From Acetobacter pomorum (GTDB lineage Bacteria > Pseudomonadota > Alphaproteobacteria > Acetobacterales > Acetobacteraceae): 64,000 nucleotides of DNA. The position numbers and the translations under genes are program-made. Position 1 is the stretch's first letter. Every line of letters starts with the position of its first letter. Under the pieces are notes generated by a model. The model worked only from the letters and a program-made list of their open reading frames with translations, did not search any database and was not told where the DNA came from. Of this stretch, positions 9,300-18,508 are shown piece after piece. The stretch covers positions 1-64,000 of the forward strand of contig NZ_PEBQ01000207.1 of the NCBI RefSeq assembly GCF_002738225.1, written 5' to 3'.

Positions 9300-11018
9300 T
9301 TAGTCTTCGCCGTCTGTGTTACGACGACGGATAGCTGCACCCAGGATATCACCCAGGGAAGCGCCGCTATCAGCAGAGCCGTATTCGTTGATGGCCTGCT
9401 TGTCTTCTTCCACTTCACGACCCTTAATGGTCAGGGCCAGCTTGCGGGCTGCACGATCAACAGAGATGATCTTCGCATCCACGCGTTCGCCAACAGCAAA
9501 GCGTTCCGGACGCTGTTCTGCCTTGTCACGGGCCAGCTCAGCGCGGCGGATAAAGCCGGTCAGAACGTCATCAACCTTCACTTCGATACCGTTCGTCTGA
9601 ACAGCGGTCACGGTGCAGGTTACGATGGAGCCCTTCTGAACACTGGCAAGCGCATCGGCTGCCGGATCTTCCTGAAGCTGTTTGATGCCCAGAGAGATAC
9701 GTTCTTTTTCCACATCCACGTCCAGAACCTTGGCTTTGACAACCTGGCCCTTTTCGTAGTGCTTCATGGCTTCTTCGCCCGGTTCGTCCCAAGACAGGTC
9801 GGACATGTGAACCATGCCGTCGATGTCTGCAGACAGACCGATGAACAGGCCGAACTCGGTGATGTTGCGGATTTCGCCTTCTACGGTGGAGCCAACTTTG
9901 TGCTCTTCCGCGAACTGCTCCCACGGGTTGCGCTGAACCTGCTTGAGGCCCAGAGAAATGCGGCGCTTGGCGCTATCCACATCCAGAACCATCACGTCCA
10001 CTTCCTGAGAAGTTGCGACGATCTTGCCCGGATGGACGTTCTTTTTCGTCCAGGACATTTCAGACACGTGCACCAGGCCTTCAACGCCCGGTTCCAGCTC
10101 AACAAATGCGCCGTAATCGGTGATGTTGGTCACGCGGCCCGTGAAGCGGGCACCCGGCGGGTACTTCAGGGCAACATTTTCCCATGGATCAGCTTCAAGC
10201 TGCTTCATGCCAAGGGAGATACGCTGCGTTTCCGGGTTGAAGCGGATAACCTGCACGCGCACCGGCTGGCCGATCTGCAGAGCTTCGGACGGATGGTTGA
10301 TGCGCTTCCAAGCAATGTCGGTCACATGCAGCAGGCCATCAACACCGCCCAGATCAACGAACGCGCCGTAATCGGTGATGTTCTTGACCACGCCATCCAG
10401 AATCATGCCTTCCGTCAGGCCCTGGATCAGTTCGCTGCGCTGTTCAGCACGCGTTTCTTCCAGAACGGCACGGCGGGACACAACGATGTTGCCACGAGCG
10501 CGATCCATTTTCAGAATCTGGAACGGCTGGGGCACACCCATCAGCGGGCTGACATCACGCACGGGGCGGATATCTACCTGGCTGCCGGGCAGGAACGCCA
10601 TGGCGCCACCCAGATCAACCGTGAAGCCACCCTTCACACGGCCATAAATGGTGCCGTTGACGCGGTGATTGGCTTCGAAAGCCTTTTCCAGGCTTGTCCA
10701 AGCTTCTTCACGACGTGCCTTTTCACGGGAAAGCACAATGCTGCCATCGCGATCTTCATACCGTTCAACATACAGTTCAACGATATCGCCGGGCTTAACT
10801 TCCGGCTTTACACCCTGAGGTGCAAATTCACGCAGAGCAACGCGGCCTTCGCTTTTCAGGCCGACATCAACAATGGCGTAATCATCGGTCAGACGAACAA
10901 CGCGGCCACGAACAACGGAGCCATCAAAGCCCGTATCCCGGCCAAGGGTTTCGTCCAGAAGGGTTGCAAAATCTTCACCGCGGAAATGGTCCGCAGTCTG
11001 GGTTGTGGCTGAAGCCAT
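9300..11018 (-). CDS. rpsA: 30S ribosomal protein S1
   Basis: S1 binds mRNA on the 30S subunit and helps initiation on structured or weak ribosome-binding sites. The 572 residues contain six S1/OB-fold repeats, seen as recurring motifs such as GRVVRLTDDYAIVDVG, VKNITDYGAFVDLGGVDGL, VTNITDYGAFVELEPGVEGL and IRNITEFGLFIGLSADIDGM, each followed by variants of RISLGLKQ. It is the last gene of aroA-cmk-rpsA, a classic order, but has its own 282-bp upstream region and tandem terminators, so it is probably also transcribed alone. Confidence 0.98.
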   Translation of the reverse strand: MASATTQTADHFRGEDFATLLDETLGRDTGFDGSVVRGRVVRLTDDYAIVDVGLKSEGRVALREFAPQGVKPEVKPGDIVELYVERYEDRDGSIVLSREKARREEAWTSLEKAFEANHRVNGTIYGRVKGGFTVDLGGAMAFLPGSQVDIRPVRDVSPLMGVPQPFQILKMDRARGNIVVSRRAVLEETRAEQRSELIQGLTEGMILDGVVKNITDYGAFVDLGGVDGLLHVTDIAWKRINHPSEALQIGQPVRVQVIRFNPETQRISLGMKQLEADPWENVALKYPPGARFTGRVTNITDYGAFVELEPGVEGLVHVSEMSWTKKNVHPGKIVATSQEVDVMVLDVDSAKRRISLGLKQVQRNPWEQFAEEHKVGSTVEGEIRNITEFGLFIGLSADIDGMVHMSDLSWDEPGEEAMKHYEKGQVVKAKVLDVDVEKERISLGIKQLQEDPAADALASVQKGSIVTCTVTAVQTNGIEVKVDDVLTGFIRRAELARDKAEQRPERFAVGERVDAKIISVDRAARKLALTIKGREVEEDKQAINEYGSADSGASLGDILGAAIRRRNTDGED

Positions 11019-11201
11019 GTGTAACTGTTAACCTTGGGCCCGCCTGCAAGGGGCAGACAAGCTATTCCTGCGCCCCGCATCCTGCGGCACGACTTACTTG
11101 ACATGTCTAGAGGGGCCATCCCCTGTAGCCTTTTTGCCAAGCCTCAAATCAAAATAAAAACAAACCTGCTGGTACGCAGTGTTTGATCATGCACAGACAC
11201 C

Positions 11202-11239
11202 GTGCACAGGCCGCTTGTCAATACAAACCACCTGTGCAC
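11202..11239. promoter_or_regulatory. Inverted repeat and -35-like hexamer upstream of rpsA
   Basis: GTGCACAGG (11202-11210) and CCTGTGCAC (11231-11239) form a 9-bp inverted repeat with a 20-base spacer. On the minus strand a TTGACA hexamer (11221-11216) lies within the spacer; no clear -10 follows at the right distance. It could be the 3' hairpin of the cmk transcript or an operator for rpsA. Confidence 0.35.
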
Positions 11240-11300
11240 TGCCTGAAAATCGCCAGAAAACAGTATAACGTGTCCGCTCTAACACAGAAGTGCAGAATTT

Positions 11301-11954
11301 TTATTCTGTGATTCCAGCGAGTCGTTCCCGCACAATCTGCAAGGCTTTCGTCAAAACGGCATCTGCTTCCAGATCATCTGTTTCAATCACATATGCGTCA
11401 TCTGCCACGCGCATGGGCGCAGAACTCCGCTGGGCATCTGCATTATCCCGCTCTCGCAGGGCATTTTCCAGCTCTGCAATACGGGCGGGGGCATCAGGAG
11501 CACTCTGGTTTCCGCCCAATTGCAAAAAGCGCCGTAAGGCCCGTGTGGCGGGCGATGCCGTAATAAACAGTTTTACATCTGCATCGGGAAAAATGGCGGT
11601 GCCAATATCGCGCCCATCCAGCACTGCCCCTTTTGCCTGTGCAAACCGGCGCTGCGTTTCCACCAAAGCAGCGCGCACGGCTGGCTGGGCGGCAACCTTG
11701 CTGGCGGCTTGTGCAACCTCTGGTGTGCGTAAGTCTGTCCGTTGCAAATCTGTCGGCTGTAAGCGGATGGCAAATTCCTGCGCCGGAGCGGCCGGGTCCT
11801 GCCCTGCATCCAATGCCAGACGCCCAACCGCACGATATAGCAATCCTGTATCCAGATACGGCAGATGCAAAGCCTCCGCCAACCTGCGCGCCAAAGTGCC
11901 CTTACCTGCTGCGGCAGGGCCATCCACTGCAATAACTGGGCCGCCTCGTGTCAT
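11301..11954 (-). CDS. cmk: Cytidylate kinase
   Basis: Phosphorylates CMP and dCMP to the diphosphates. The 217 residues include a P-loop near the start (VIAVDGPAAAGKGTLARRLA), a substrate segment PYLDTGLLYRAVG, and the DGRDIGTAIFPDADVKLFI motif typical of bacterial CMP kinases. The ATG at 11954 overlaps the aroA stop by four bases (ATGA), so translation is probably coupled. The downstream partner is rpsA. Confidence 0.96.
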   Translation of the reverse strand: MTRGGPVIAVDGPAAAGKGTLARRLAEALHLPYLDTGLLYRAVGRLALDAGQDPAAPAQEFAIRLQPTDLQRTDLRTPEVAQAASKVAAQPAVRAALVETQRRFAQAKGAVLDGRDIGTAIFPDADVKLFITASPATRALRRFLQLGGNQSAPDAPARIAELENALRERDNADAQRSSAPMRVADDAYVIETDDLEADAVLTKALQIVRERLAGITE

Positions 11955-13300
11955 GCTACAAACCCCGCGCCAATGCTGTTCATCAAATCCAGATACTGCG
12001 GAAAGCTGGTTTCAATAAAAGAGGTATCATCAATTTCTACGGGTTTTTCAGCCACCAGCCCCATCACAGAGGCACTCATGGCCAAGCGATGGTCCATGTG
12101 AGTTTCCACCTTGCCGCCACCGGGAATGTGGCCTGCTGTGCCATACACCACCATATCATTCCCTTCCACCGCGGTGCGGACTCCATTGTTTTCCAGCAAC
12201 GCGATGGTTGCGGCCAGCCGATCACTCTCCTTCACCCGCAGTTCCTCAACCCCACAAAAGCGGGAAACGCCGGATGCATAGGCCGCAGCAACAGCCAGCA
12301 CCGGGTATTCATCAATCATGGAAGGTGCACGTTCTGGCGGCACTTCCACGCCCTTCAGGGCAGATGCACGCACACGCAAATCCCCTACTGGTTCTCCACC
12401 TTCTGTGCGGGCATTCAGAATTTCAAGCTGCGCCCCCATTTCCTGCAATGTGGTAAACAGCCCAGTACGCAGCGGATTAAGCCCAACCCCAAAAATGGTA
12501 ATGTCAGACCCAGCCACCAACAGTGCTGCAACCAACGGAAAAGCTGCGGAGGAAGGATCTCCCGGCACCACAACATCGCGCGCCACAAGGTTGGGCCGCC
12601 CCTGTAAGCGAATAATCCGACCACCATCTGGTGCTTTTTCCACCGAAACATCTGCCCCAAAATGGCGCAGCATATTTTCCGTATGGTCACGCGTGGCCAC
12701 AGGTTCTTCCACCCGCGTTTCTCCCACCGCATTCAGCCCCGCCAGCAATACAGCAGATTTAACCTGCGCAGATGCCACAGGTAGGCGGTAATCAAGCGGT
12801 TTGGGGTCTGCCAGACCACGAATGGCCATAGGTAAACGCCCACCCTCACGCGCAAGGAATGTGGCGCCCGTGCCCGCCAGTGGGTCCATCACCCGTTTCA
12901 TGGGCCTGCGGCGGAGGCTAGCATCACCCGTCATCACAGATGTCATGCCATGGCTGGCCAAAATGCCAGATAATAGACGGGCGGCTGTGCCTGAATTACC
13001 CATATCCAGCACGTTATCCGGCTCTTTAAGTTGGCCTACACCTGGCCCGCTTACACGCCACTGGCCCGGCCCTTCCTGCACGGCATCCGCCCCCAATGCC
13101 CGCATGGCGGCTGCGGTGCACAACACATCCTCACCTTCCAACAGGCCGGAAATATGTGTGGTTCCTTTGGCGAGGGATGCAAACATGAGGGCACGATGGC
13201 TGATAGACTTATCTCCCGGCACCCGAATGGAGCCGGAAAGAGGTGCTTGAGCGCGAGAAACCCGTAATGGGCGGTGTGAAGGTGTGGTCTGCTGTGTCAT
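11951..13300 (-). CDS. aroA: 3-phosphoshikimate 1-carboxyvinyltransferase (EPSP synthase)
   Basis: Catalyses the sixth step of the shikimate pathway, joining phosphoenolpyruvate and shikimate 3-phosphate. Conserved stretches are GSIRVPGDKSISHRALMFAS near the N-terminus, DMGNSGTAARLLSGIL, and ELRVKESDRLAATIALLENNG toward the C-terminus. The GNSGTAARLL form together with an alanine after G in the LASHG region resembles class II enzymes, but I cannot assign glyphosate class with certainty. The frame extends to 13414; the ATG at 13300 (449 residues) starts at the usual place. First gene of aroA-cmk-rpsA. Confidence 0.96.
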   Translation of the reverse strand: MTQQTTPSHRPLRVSRAQAPLSGSIRVPGDKSISHRALMFASLAKGTTHISGLLEGEDVLCTAAAMRALGADAVQEGPGQWRVSGPGVGQLKEPDNVLDMGNSGTAARLLSGILASHGMTSVMTGDASLRRRPMKRVMDPLAGTGATFLAREGGRLPMAIRGLADPKPLDYRLPVASAQVKSAVLLAGLNAVGETRVEEPVATRDHTENMLRHFGADVSVEKAPDGGRIIRLQGRPNLVARDVVVPGDPSSAAFPLVAALLVAGSDITIFGVGLNPLRTGLFTTLQEMGAQLEILNARTEGGEPVGDLRVRASALKGVEVPPERAPSMIDEYPVLAVAAAYASGVSRFCGVEELRVKESDRLAATIALLENNGVRTAVEGNDMVVYGTAGHIPGGGKVETHMDHRLAMSASVMGLVAEKPVEIDDTSFIETSFPQYLDLMNSIGAGFVA

Positions 13301-13543
13301 ACCTTGTTCATTCCGGCGTGTGAGGCGGCAAGTCAATCCGCCAGAAACCATAAAAACTGCTTTCTGCTGCCAGAAAATGCATTTGTTCTGCAAGTCGGGT
13401 TTGACAGGACACAAGACACAATGGCATTTGGCGTCGCCTTATAGTCTGGTTCGATTCCACTCGCGTTGCGCGAAGGTGTCGTCCTTCTTTTCCGGGGCAT
13501 CTGTGCCCCTCAATCTGACTGCTCAGGATCGACAGGTAGCAAG

Positions 13544-13879
13544 ATGTCTCAGCCCGATCTCGGCACCAAACGCGTCTGCGTCTCCTGCGGTGCCCATTTT
13601 TATGATCTCAACCGCACCCCAGCCGTGTGCCCCAAATGTGGTACGGAACAGCCCCCTCTGGTGCCCCGTTTGCGCCGGAATTCCGATACTCTGTCCAACA
13701 CTCCGGCCACTGCGGCCCCGGCCAAGAAACCCAGTGAAGACGACATTGATCTGGATACAGATGCCGATACAGATGATGATGACGTGCTGGAAGATACCGC
13801 CGATCTGGATGACGACGATGATGATGACATCAGCTCCGATATTGATGTCAGCACGGATTCGGACGAACACGATTCCTGA
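13544..13879 (+). CDS. FYDLN-acid family protein (TIGR02300), zinc-ribbon head and acidic tail
   Basis: A 111-residue protein with two CxxC pairs (CVSCGAHFYDLNRTP then CPKCG), a probable zinc ribbon, and the FYDLN signature. The second half is almost entirely Asp/Glu with some Ser/Thr. The family is conserved in alphaproteobacteria and has no established function; the acidic tail suggests binding to basic proteins or nucleic-acid-binding partners, which is inference. The ATG at 13544 gives MSQPDLGTKRVC, the usual start. It faces folB across a strong bidirectional terminator. Confidence 0.85.
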   Translation: MSQPDLGTKRVCVSCGAHFYDLNRTPAVCPKCGTEQPPLVPRLRRNSDTLSNTPATAAPAKKPSEDDIDLDTDADTDDDDVLEDTADLDDDDDDDISSDIDVSTDSDEHDS

Positions 13880-13904
13880 TCTGCTGCCATAAACACGGCA
13901 AAGA

Positions 13905-13930
13905 AAAAGCCCGCCAAAAAGCGGGCTTTT
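13905..13930. terminator. Bidirectional terminator between the FYDLN-acid gene and folB
   Basis: AAAAGCCCGC and GCGGGCTTTT form a 10-bp stem with a 6-base loop, with a T-run after it and an A-run before it, so it can serve both converging genes. Confidence 0.92.
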
Positions 13931-13952
13931 TTTATGGAAACTTCATTAAAAT

Positions 13953-14354
13953 TTATGCTGGGGTTGAACGTCTTTCTATTTCCACCCCTACTGCTTCAAT
14001 TTCTTCAAAAACATCCAGCTTTTCAATGCGAACCCGCACAACCTTTACGCGGTCATCCGCCAGCACACCTGCAGCAATACGTTCTGCCAGCGTTTCCACC
14101 AGCCTGACATGCCCCTCCGCCACAATCTGACGTACAAGCACCACAACCTGCTCGTAAGAGACTGTGCGGCTGAGATCATCCGCCCCCACTTCCAGATCCG
14201 TGCGGTCATCCACACCGAATGAAACAGACACGCGAATACGCTGCGAGACCCCCTGTTCATGCGGAAAGACACCAATATTGGCATCCAGAATCATGTTGCG
14301 GATAAACAGGCGGCGCAAAGGCGGCTGATCCGCCCATGGAGCAAAAACAGCCAT
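13953..14354 (-). CDS. folB: Dihydroneopterin aldolase
   Basis: Folate-pathway enzyme splitting 7,8-dihydroneopterin into 6-hydroxymethyl-dihydropterin and glycolaldehyde. The 133-residue product shows LFIRNMILDANIGVFPHEQ and the conserved late segment SRTVSYEQVV and LVETLAERIAAGVL expected of FolB. It follows the SDR gene by three bases on the minus strand, a likely two-gene pterin unit. Confidence 0.92.
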   Translation of the reverse strand: MAVFAPWADQPPLRRLFIRNMILDANIGVFPHEQGVSQRIRVSVSFGVDDRTDLEVGADDLSRTVSYEQVVVLVRQIVAEGHVRLVETLAERIAAGVLADDRVKVVRVRIEKLDVFEEIEAVGVEIERRSTPA

Positions 14355-14357
14355 TTT

Positions 14358-15158
14358 CTATTCTTCCAATACGGCTCCGGCAGGCAACGCCGGAGACCAT
14401 TGCAAATGCTGCCCACCATCCAGCGCCAACATCTGCCCTGTTACGGAGGGTAAAGCCAGCAGAGCCAAAGCCGCGCGTGCAACCTCTTCTGGCGATGTAC
14501 CATGCCCCAAAGGCACAGAAGCACATTGCCGGGCAAACTGCTCTTCTGTCTGCCTTACACTAGGCAATGCTGGCCCCGGACCAATAGCGTTTACCCGTAT
14601 GCCTTTAGAAGCAAGCGCCAACGCCATTGTCTGCGTTAACGTCCATAAAGCGCTTTTAGACACGGTATAGCTGACAAAATGCGGAGTGAGAGACCACACA
14701 CGCTCATCCAGCATATTCAGCACCATGCCCTGTGCTGTTTCTGGCAGCGCTTTGGCAAAATGCTGCATTAGCACAAAGGGTGCGCGCAAATTGGGTTTAA
14801 GATGCGCCATCCAGCTTTCGCGCGTGACATTATACCACTCATCCCGCTCGAACGTGGAGGCATTGTTCACCAAAACGCCTAACGGCCCACCCAAGGCAGC
14901 CGCAGCCTGTTCTACCAGAGGCTCTACCCCTTCCTCCCGCGCCAGATCAGCCTGTAACAGGCAACTTTTCTGCCCACACGCGTTAATGGCGGCGGCTGTT
15001 TCCTGCGCATCTTCCTGCCCAGAGCGATAGTGAATTGCCACATCAAACCCAGCCTGCGCCAACCCCAAGGCAATAGCACGCCCAAGCCTTGCACCCGCAC
15101 CCGTGACCAACGCACGACGGGGAATGGCCGCCGAAATGGGAAAACCATTCAATGGCAT
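14358..15158 (-). CDS. SDR family oxidoreductase, FolM/pteridine reductase-like
   Basis: Short-chain dehydrogenase of 266 residues: N-terminal Rossmann glycine motif (RALVTGAGARLGRAIALGLA), NNAS motif (LVNNASTFERDEW), catalytic YxxxK (YTVSKSALWTL), and C-terminal GQMLALDGGQHL. The alternative first residue after TGAGARLG, and its position directly before folB, point to a dihydromonapterin/pteridine reductase (FolM-like) role in pterin metabolism; this is inference from context. An ATG at 15182 overlaps recR, but AAGGAGG eight bases before the ATG at 15158 makes 15158 the likely start. Confidence 0.8.
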   Translation of the reverse strand: MPLNGFPISAAIPRRALVTGAGARLGRAIALGLAQAGFDVAIHYRSGQEDAQETAAAINACGQKSCLLQADLAREEGVEPLVEQAAAALGGPLGVLVNNASTFERDEWYNVTRESWMAHLKPNLRAPFVLMQHFAKALPETAQGMVLNMLDERVWSLTPHFVSYTVSKSALWTLTQTMALALASKGIRVNAIGPGPALPSVRQTEEQFARQCASVPLGHGTSPEEVARAALALLALPSVTGQMLALDGGQHLQWSPALPAGAVLEE

Positions 15159-15178
15159 CGTATCAGCCTCCTTTATCG

Positions 15179-15775
15179 TCATGCTGGGCGCCGGGCACCC
15201 AGTGCTGCGGCCAGAGTACCATCATCCAGCACATCCAGCGCCCCACCCATGGGCACACCTTGCGCAACACGGCTGACAGTTACACCACCGTAAGGCGCAA
15301 GCTGATCCATCAGCCAGTGCATGGTGGTGGCACCTTCCACCGTGGCCCCCAGTGCCAAAATAATTTCGCGCACCGTGCCTTTGTTCAGCTTTTCAAACAG
15401 CGGGGCCACATCCAGATCTTCCGGCCCAATTCCCGCCAATGGAGAGAGTGTGCCACCCAGAACCTGATACACACCACGATGCACGCCCGCACGCTCCAGC
15501 GCCCACAGATCACCCACTGTTTCCACAACACAGATCAAACCCTGATCTCGCAAAGGATCAGAACAGATATGGCATGGATCTATTGTATCCAGATTGCCGC
15601 AGGATGAGCAGGTTTTTATGGCATTGCCCGCCCGCTCCATTGCGTGCGCCAAAGGGGCAAGCCGGGTTTGCGGCTCCTTGAGCAAATACAATGCAACCCT
15701 GCGCGCAGAGCGCGGGCCAAACCCCGGCAACCGGCCCAAAAGCCGGATAAGCTGCTCTATTTCCTGCCCACCCAT
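15179..15775 (-). CDS. recR: Recombination mediator RecR
   Basis: Works with RecO and RecF to load RecA on gapped DNA. The 198 residues show the N-terminal helix-hairpin-helix region (RLPGFGPRSARRVALYLL), a four-cysteine zinc finger (CSSCGNLDTIDPCHICSD) and a Toprim domain (LICVVETVGDLWALERAG). An in-frame TTG at 15784 is also possible; the ATG at 15775 is chosen. Gene order dnaX-ybaB-recR on one strand is widely conserved in bacteria. Confidence 0.96.
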   Translation of the reverse strand: MGGQEIEQLIRLLGRLPGFGPRSARRVALYLLKEPQTRLAPLAHAMERAGNAIKTCSSCGNLDTIDPCHICSDPLRDQGLICVVETVGDLWALERAGVHRGVYQVLGGTLSPLAGIGPEDLDVAPLFEKLNKGTVREIILALGATVEGATTMHWLMDQLAPYGGVTVSRVAQGVPMGGALDVLDDGTLAAALGARRPA

Positions 15776-15806
15776 ACCGGACAATGCTGTTATCCGTTCC
15801 GCTGTA

Positions 15807-16130
15807 TCAGAATGGCAACTTCATGCCCGGTGGCAGGTTCAGGCCACCAGTCACCTTCTGCATTTCTTCGGCTGCTTTTTCATCCAGCTTTTTGCGGGCA
15901 TCTGCACAGGCAGCCACAATCAGATCCTGCAGCATTTCCATTTCTTCCGGATCAGCCAGCTTGGGGTCAATCTTGATGGAACGCATGTCCCCTTTACCGC
16001 TCAGCACAACCTGCACCATGCCTGCGCCGGCTGAACCTTCAATGTTCATGGCTTCCAGCGTGCTTTGCATTGCTTCCATCTTGGACTGCATCTGCGTAGC
16101 CTGCTTCATCAATGAGGCAAGATTTTTCAT
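15807..16130 (-). CDS. YbaB/EbfC nucleoid-associated protein
   Basis: A 107-residue DNA-binding protein of the YbaB/EbfC family, which forms dimers and coats the nucleoid. It begins [20 protein letters not shown] and has the typical middle [20 protein letters not shown], ending with the Met/Pro-rich [13 protein letters not shown]. It lies between dnaX and recR, its usual place. The ATG at 16130 is used in preference to the preceding TTG. Confidence 0.95.
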   Translation of the reverse strand: MKNLASLMKQATQMQSKMEAMQSTLEAMNIEGSAGAGMVQVVLSGKGDMRSIKIDPKLADPEEMEMLQDLIVAACADARKKLDEKAAEEMQKVTGGLNLPPGMKLPF

Positions 16131-16229
16131 CAACTATCCCTTTATTTTCACACTGCCCTGTTGCTGGCAGCCTGTTGCTATATGTCACACCGCACAGCCT
16201 GAGGGGCGTGCATTACCTGCTCACCGGCT

Positions 16230-18215
16230 TCAGTCTGGAGACATGCCCGGATCATAGGGCCGTTCATCCTCATCCAGAAACTCTGCATCCAGTGGCGCAA
16301 AAAGCAGTTCGGGGGCGGGTTCTTCTGGCGGCAGGCCGTAATCATCCAAACCATGATCACGCACTTCACCCAGTTCTGCATCCGGGAAAAACTTGAGAAT
16401 GGCCTTCACCAATGGGTGAGCTTCAGCCTCCTTGCGCCGAAACTGAATAATCTCAGCTCCCTGCGCATCTAACGTAGGCTCGCCTTCTTCCTCCGAAAGC
16501 TCGACCCGCCAACGCATATCCGTAGCGCGGTCCAGCACTTTGCGGAGCTCCTGCGCGGCCCCAGAAGGCACATGCTGCTCAAACCGCAGGACAATATGCC
16601 CTGGCGCAAAGGAAACCAGATGTGCCGCATGCCGAAGCTGCCCATGCAAAATGGCTTCTTTCTGATCTTTCACCAAAGCCACGGCTTCTCGCCACGTGCG
16701 TGGAGTGGGTAGAGCTTGAGATTCAGCAGATGGCGTGGGAGCTGGAGCAGCCATTGGTGCCGCAGCAGAAACACTTTGCCCGCCACTCACCATACGCAAT
16801 GGCGGTGGCTGATGTCCTGCAGGAGTGGATGGAGCTTGTACGGCAGAAGTTGCCCCGGCAGAGGGCACTCCAGAACTCGCGCCCGCACTTGCTCGCCCTG
16901 CCGAGCTTTCCCCTCCTGAAAGACGCTTTATTAAATCTTCTGGAGAAGGAAGATCCGCCACGTAACACAGGCGAATCAGCACCATATCTGCAGCGGCACG
17001 CCTGTCTGATGCAGCTTCTACTTCCTGCATCCCTTTTACGAGCATCTGCCACGCACGCATGAGCACGGGCACAGTAAAAGTATCCGCCATATGCGTGCCG
17101 CGTACACGCTCTGCTTCTGGCATATCAGCCGAATCGCGCAGGCCTGGCACGGCCCTCAAACGCGAAACGGTATGCACCAGCTCCAACATATCTCCCAACA
17201 CAAGGCCAGGATCTGCACCGCGTGCGTAGGCAGCATCCAACAATGCCAAAGCCTGATCTGGCTTGCCCGTGAGCACAGCCTCCAACAGATCGAACACAAC
17301 TTCCCGATCCGCCAGACCCAGCATGTCACTGATAACAGCTGCGCCGATTACGCCATCTGCATCAGTTTGACCGGTACCCTGCGCAATGGCCTGATCAAGC
17401 AGGGAAAGGCCATCACGCACCGAACCATCCGCCGCCCGCGCCACCAACGCCAGTGCATCTGGCGACAGGCGTACATGTTCCTTATCTGCAATGCGTGAAA
17501 ACAACCCCGCCAGCTCAGATTGCGGAACACGGCGCAAATCAAACCGCTGGCAGCGTGAAAGCACCGTAACAGGCACCTTCCGCAATTCTGTAGTAGCAAA
17601 AATAAACGTAACCTGCGCTGGTGGTTCTTCCAGCGTTTTCAGCAACGCATTGAAGGCATTGCGTGAAAGCATATGCACTTCGTCAATAATAAAAACCTTC
17701 ATGCGCCCCTGCATGGGGCGGAAGCGCGTGGCCTCTATAATCTCGCGCACATCATCCACACCTGTGCGGGAGGCAGCATCCATTTCCAGCACATCCGGGT
17801 GCCGATCATTCAGAATAGCCACACAGTTGGCACACACACCGCATGGATCTGCCGTTGGGCCGCCTTTGCCATCTGGCCCAATGCAGTTAAGGGCGCGCGC
17901 AATAATCCGGGCCGTAGTGGTTTTACCCACCCCGCGCACACCTGTAAGCATAAACGCATGCGCCACCCGCCCCAGCGCAAACGCATTACGCAGCGTGCGC
18001 ACCATGGCTTCCTGACCAATCAGATCATCAAATGTGGTTGGACGATATTTACGGGCCAGCACCCGATAGGGTGATGCTGCCTGATCCTGCTGCGTTGCGG
18101 GAAGCTGTTCTGGTGCCTGTTGGGCGGGCTCATCACCAAACAGACCGGGACCTTCCATTTCAGGATTGGGGAGTCCCTCATCCTGAGGAAGCTGCGCGTC
18201 TGTTTTGTCGCTCAT
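16230..18215 (-). CDS. dnaX: DNA polymerase III subunit gamma/tau
   Basis: Clamp-loader ATPase of the replicative polymerase. The 661 residues contain the AAA+ core with Walker A (GVRGVGKTTTARIIARAL), four zinc-binding cysteines in CIGPDGKGG to CGVCANC, Walker B region (VFIIDEVHMLS) and sensor TTELRKVPVTVLSRCQRFD. A Pro/Ala/Ser-rich linker near 410-470 precedes the tau-like C-terminal domain. The frame extends upstream to 18440 across the SRP RNA; the ATG at 18215 (MSDKTDAQL) is the realistic start. I saw no obvious A-rich slippery site for gamma production. Confidence 0.96.
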   Translation of the reverse strand: MSDKTDAQLPQDEGLPNPEMEGPGLFGDEPAQQAPEQLPATQQDQAASPYRVLARKYRPTTFDDLIGQEAMVRTLRNAFALGRVAHAFMLTGVRGVGKTTTARIIARALNCIGPDGKGGPTADPCGVCANCVAILNDRHPDVLEMDAASRTGVDDVREIIEATRFRPMQGRMKVFIIDEVHMLSRNAFNALLKTLEEPPAQVTFIFATTELRKVPVTVLSRCQRFDLRRVPQSELAGLFSRIADKEHVRLSPDALALVARAADGSVRDGLSLLDQAIAQGTGQTDADGVIGAAVISDMLGLADREVVFDLLEAVLTGKPDQALALLDAAYARGADPGLVLGDMLELVHTVSRLRAVPGLRDSADMPEAERVRGTHMADTFTVPVLMRAWQMLVKGMQEVEAASDRRAAADMVLIRLCYVADLPSPEDLIKRLSGGESSAGRASAGASSGVPSAGATSAVQAPSTPAGHQPPPLRMVSGGQSVSAAAPMAAPAPTPSAESQALPTPRTWREAVALVKDQKEAILHGQLRHAAHLVSFAPGHIVLRFEQHVPSGAAQELRKVLDRATDMRWRVELSEEEGEPTLDAQGAEIIQFRRKEAEAHPLVKAILKFFPDAELGEVRDHGLDDYGLPPEEPAPELLFAPLDAEFLDEDERPYDPGMSPD

Positions 18216-18288
18216 GCCTTGCCCGAAGAAAAAGTTCACGCCTTGTTTTATATGCGAAACACGTGCCGCATTGGCGGAAAATAACGGG

Positions 18289-18385
18289 TGGAAAGCCGAA
18301 CAATGACCCGGACGAAACTTACCATGGCTGCTTCCTTCCGGATCTGACCGGGTTGGCAAGGTATCCGTCCACTGCCGACTTTCCA
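18289..18385 (-). ncRNA. ffs: Signal recognition particle RNA (4.5S-type)
   Basis: On the minus strand the universally conserved domain IV apical sequence GGTCAGATCCGGAAGGAAGC is present at about 18324-18352. Outward, TGGAAAGTCGG at the 5' end can pair with CGGCTTTCCA at the 3' end, giving a roughly 97-nt hairpin, the size of small bacterial SRP RNAs. This RNA binds Ffh for co-translational targeting. It sits just upstream of dnaX, a frequent location. Confidence 0.93.
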
Positions 18386-18390
18386 TTTTC

Positions 18391-18420
18391 TTTATAACAC
18401 TACAAGCGGGCACATGCCAA
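18391..18420 (-). promoter_or_regulatory. Sigma70-type promoter of ffs
   Basis: TTGGCA (18420-18415) and TATAAA (18396-18391) on the minus strand are separated by 18 bp. Transcription would begin about six bases on, at the predicted 5' end of the SRP RNA near 18385. Confidence 0.7.
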
Positions 18421-18508
18421 CCCTGAGTTCTATAAGCCAAGGTGTGTTGCTTTACCTTCTGATCATGAACAGGCTAAAAACAGAGCACCCTTGCGTATAT
18501 CCTTGTGT

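Noticed and set aside
9254..9300. Possible attenuator or regulatory RNA after rpsA
   Set aside because: The hairpin with its A/T-run is adequately explained as a terminator.
9111..11012. 633-codon open frame antisense to rpsA
   Set aside because: It mirrors the codon bias of rpsA, has no domain I recognise, and rpsA is certain on the opposite strand.
13440..13475. T-loop-like GGTTCGATTCC suggesting a tRNA
   Set aside because: The flanking bases cannot form a 5-bp T stem and no acceptor or anticodon arm is present.
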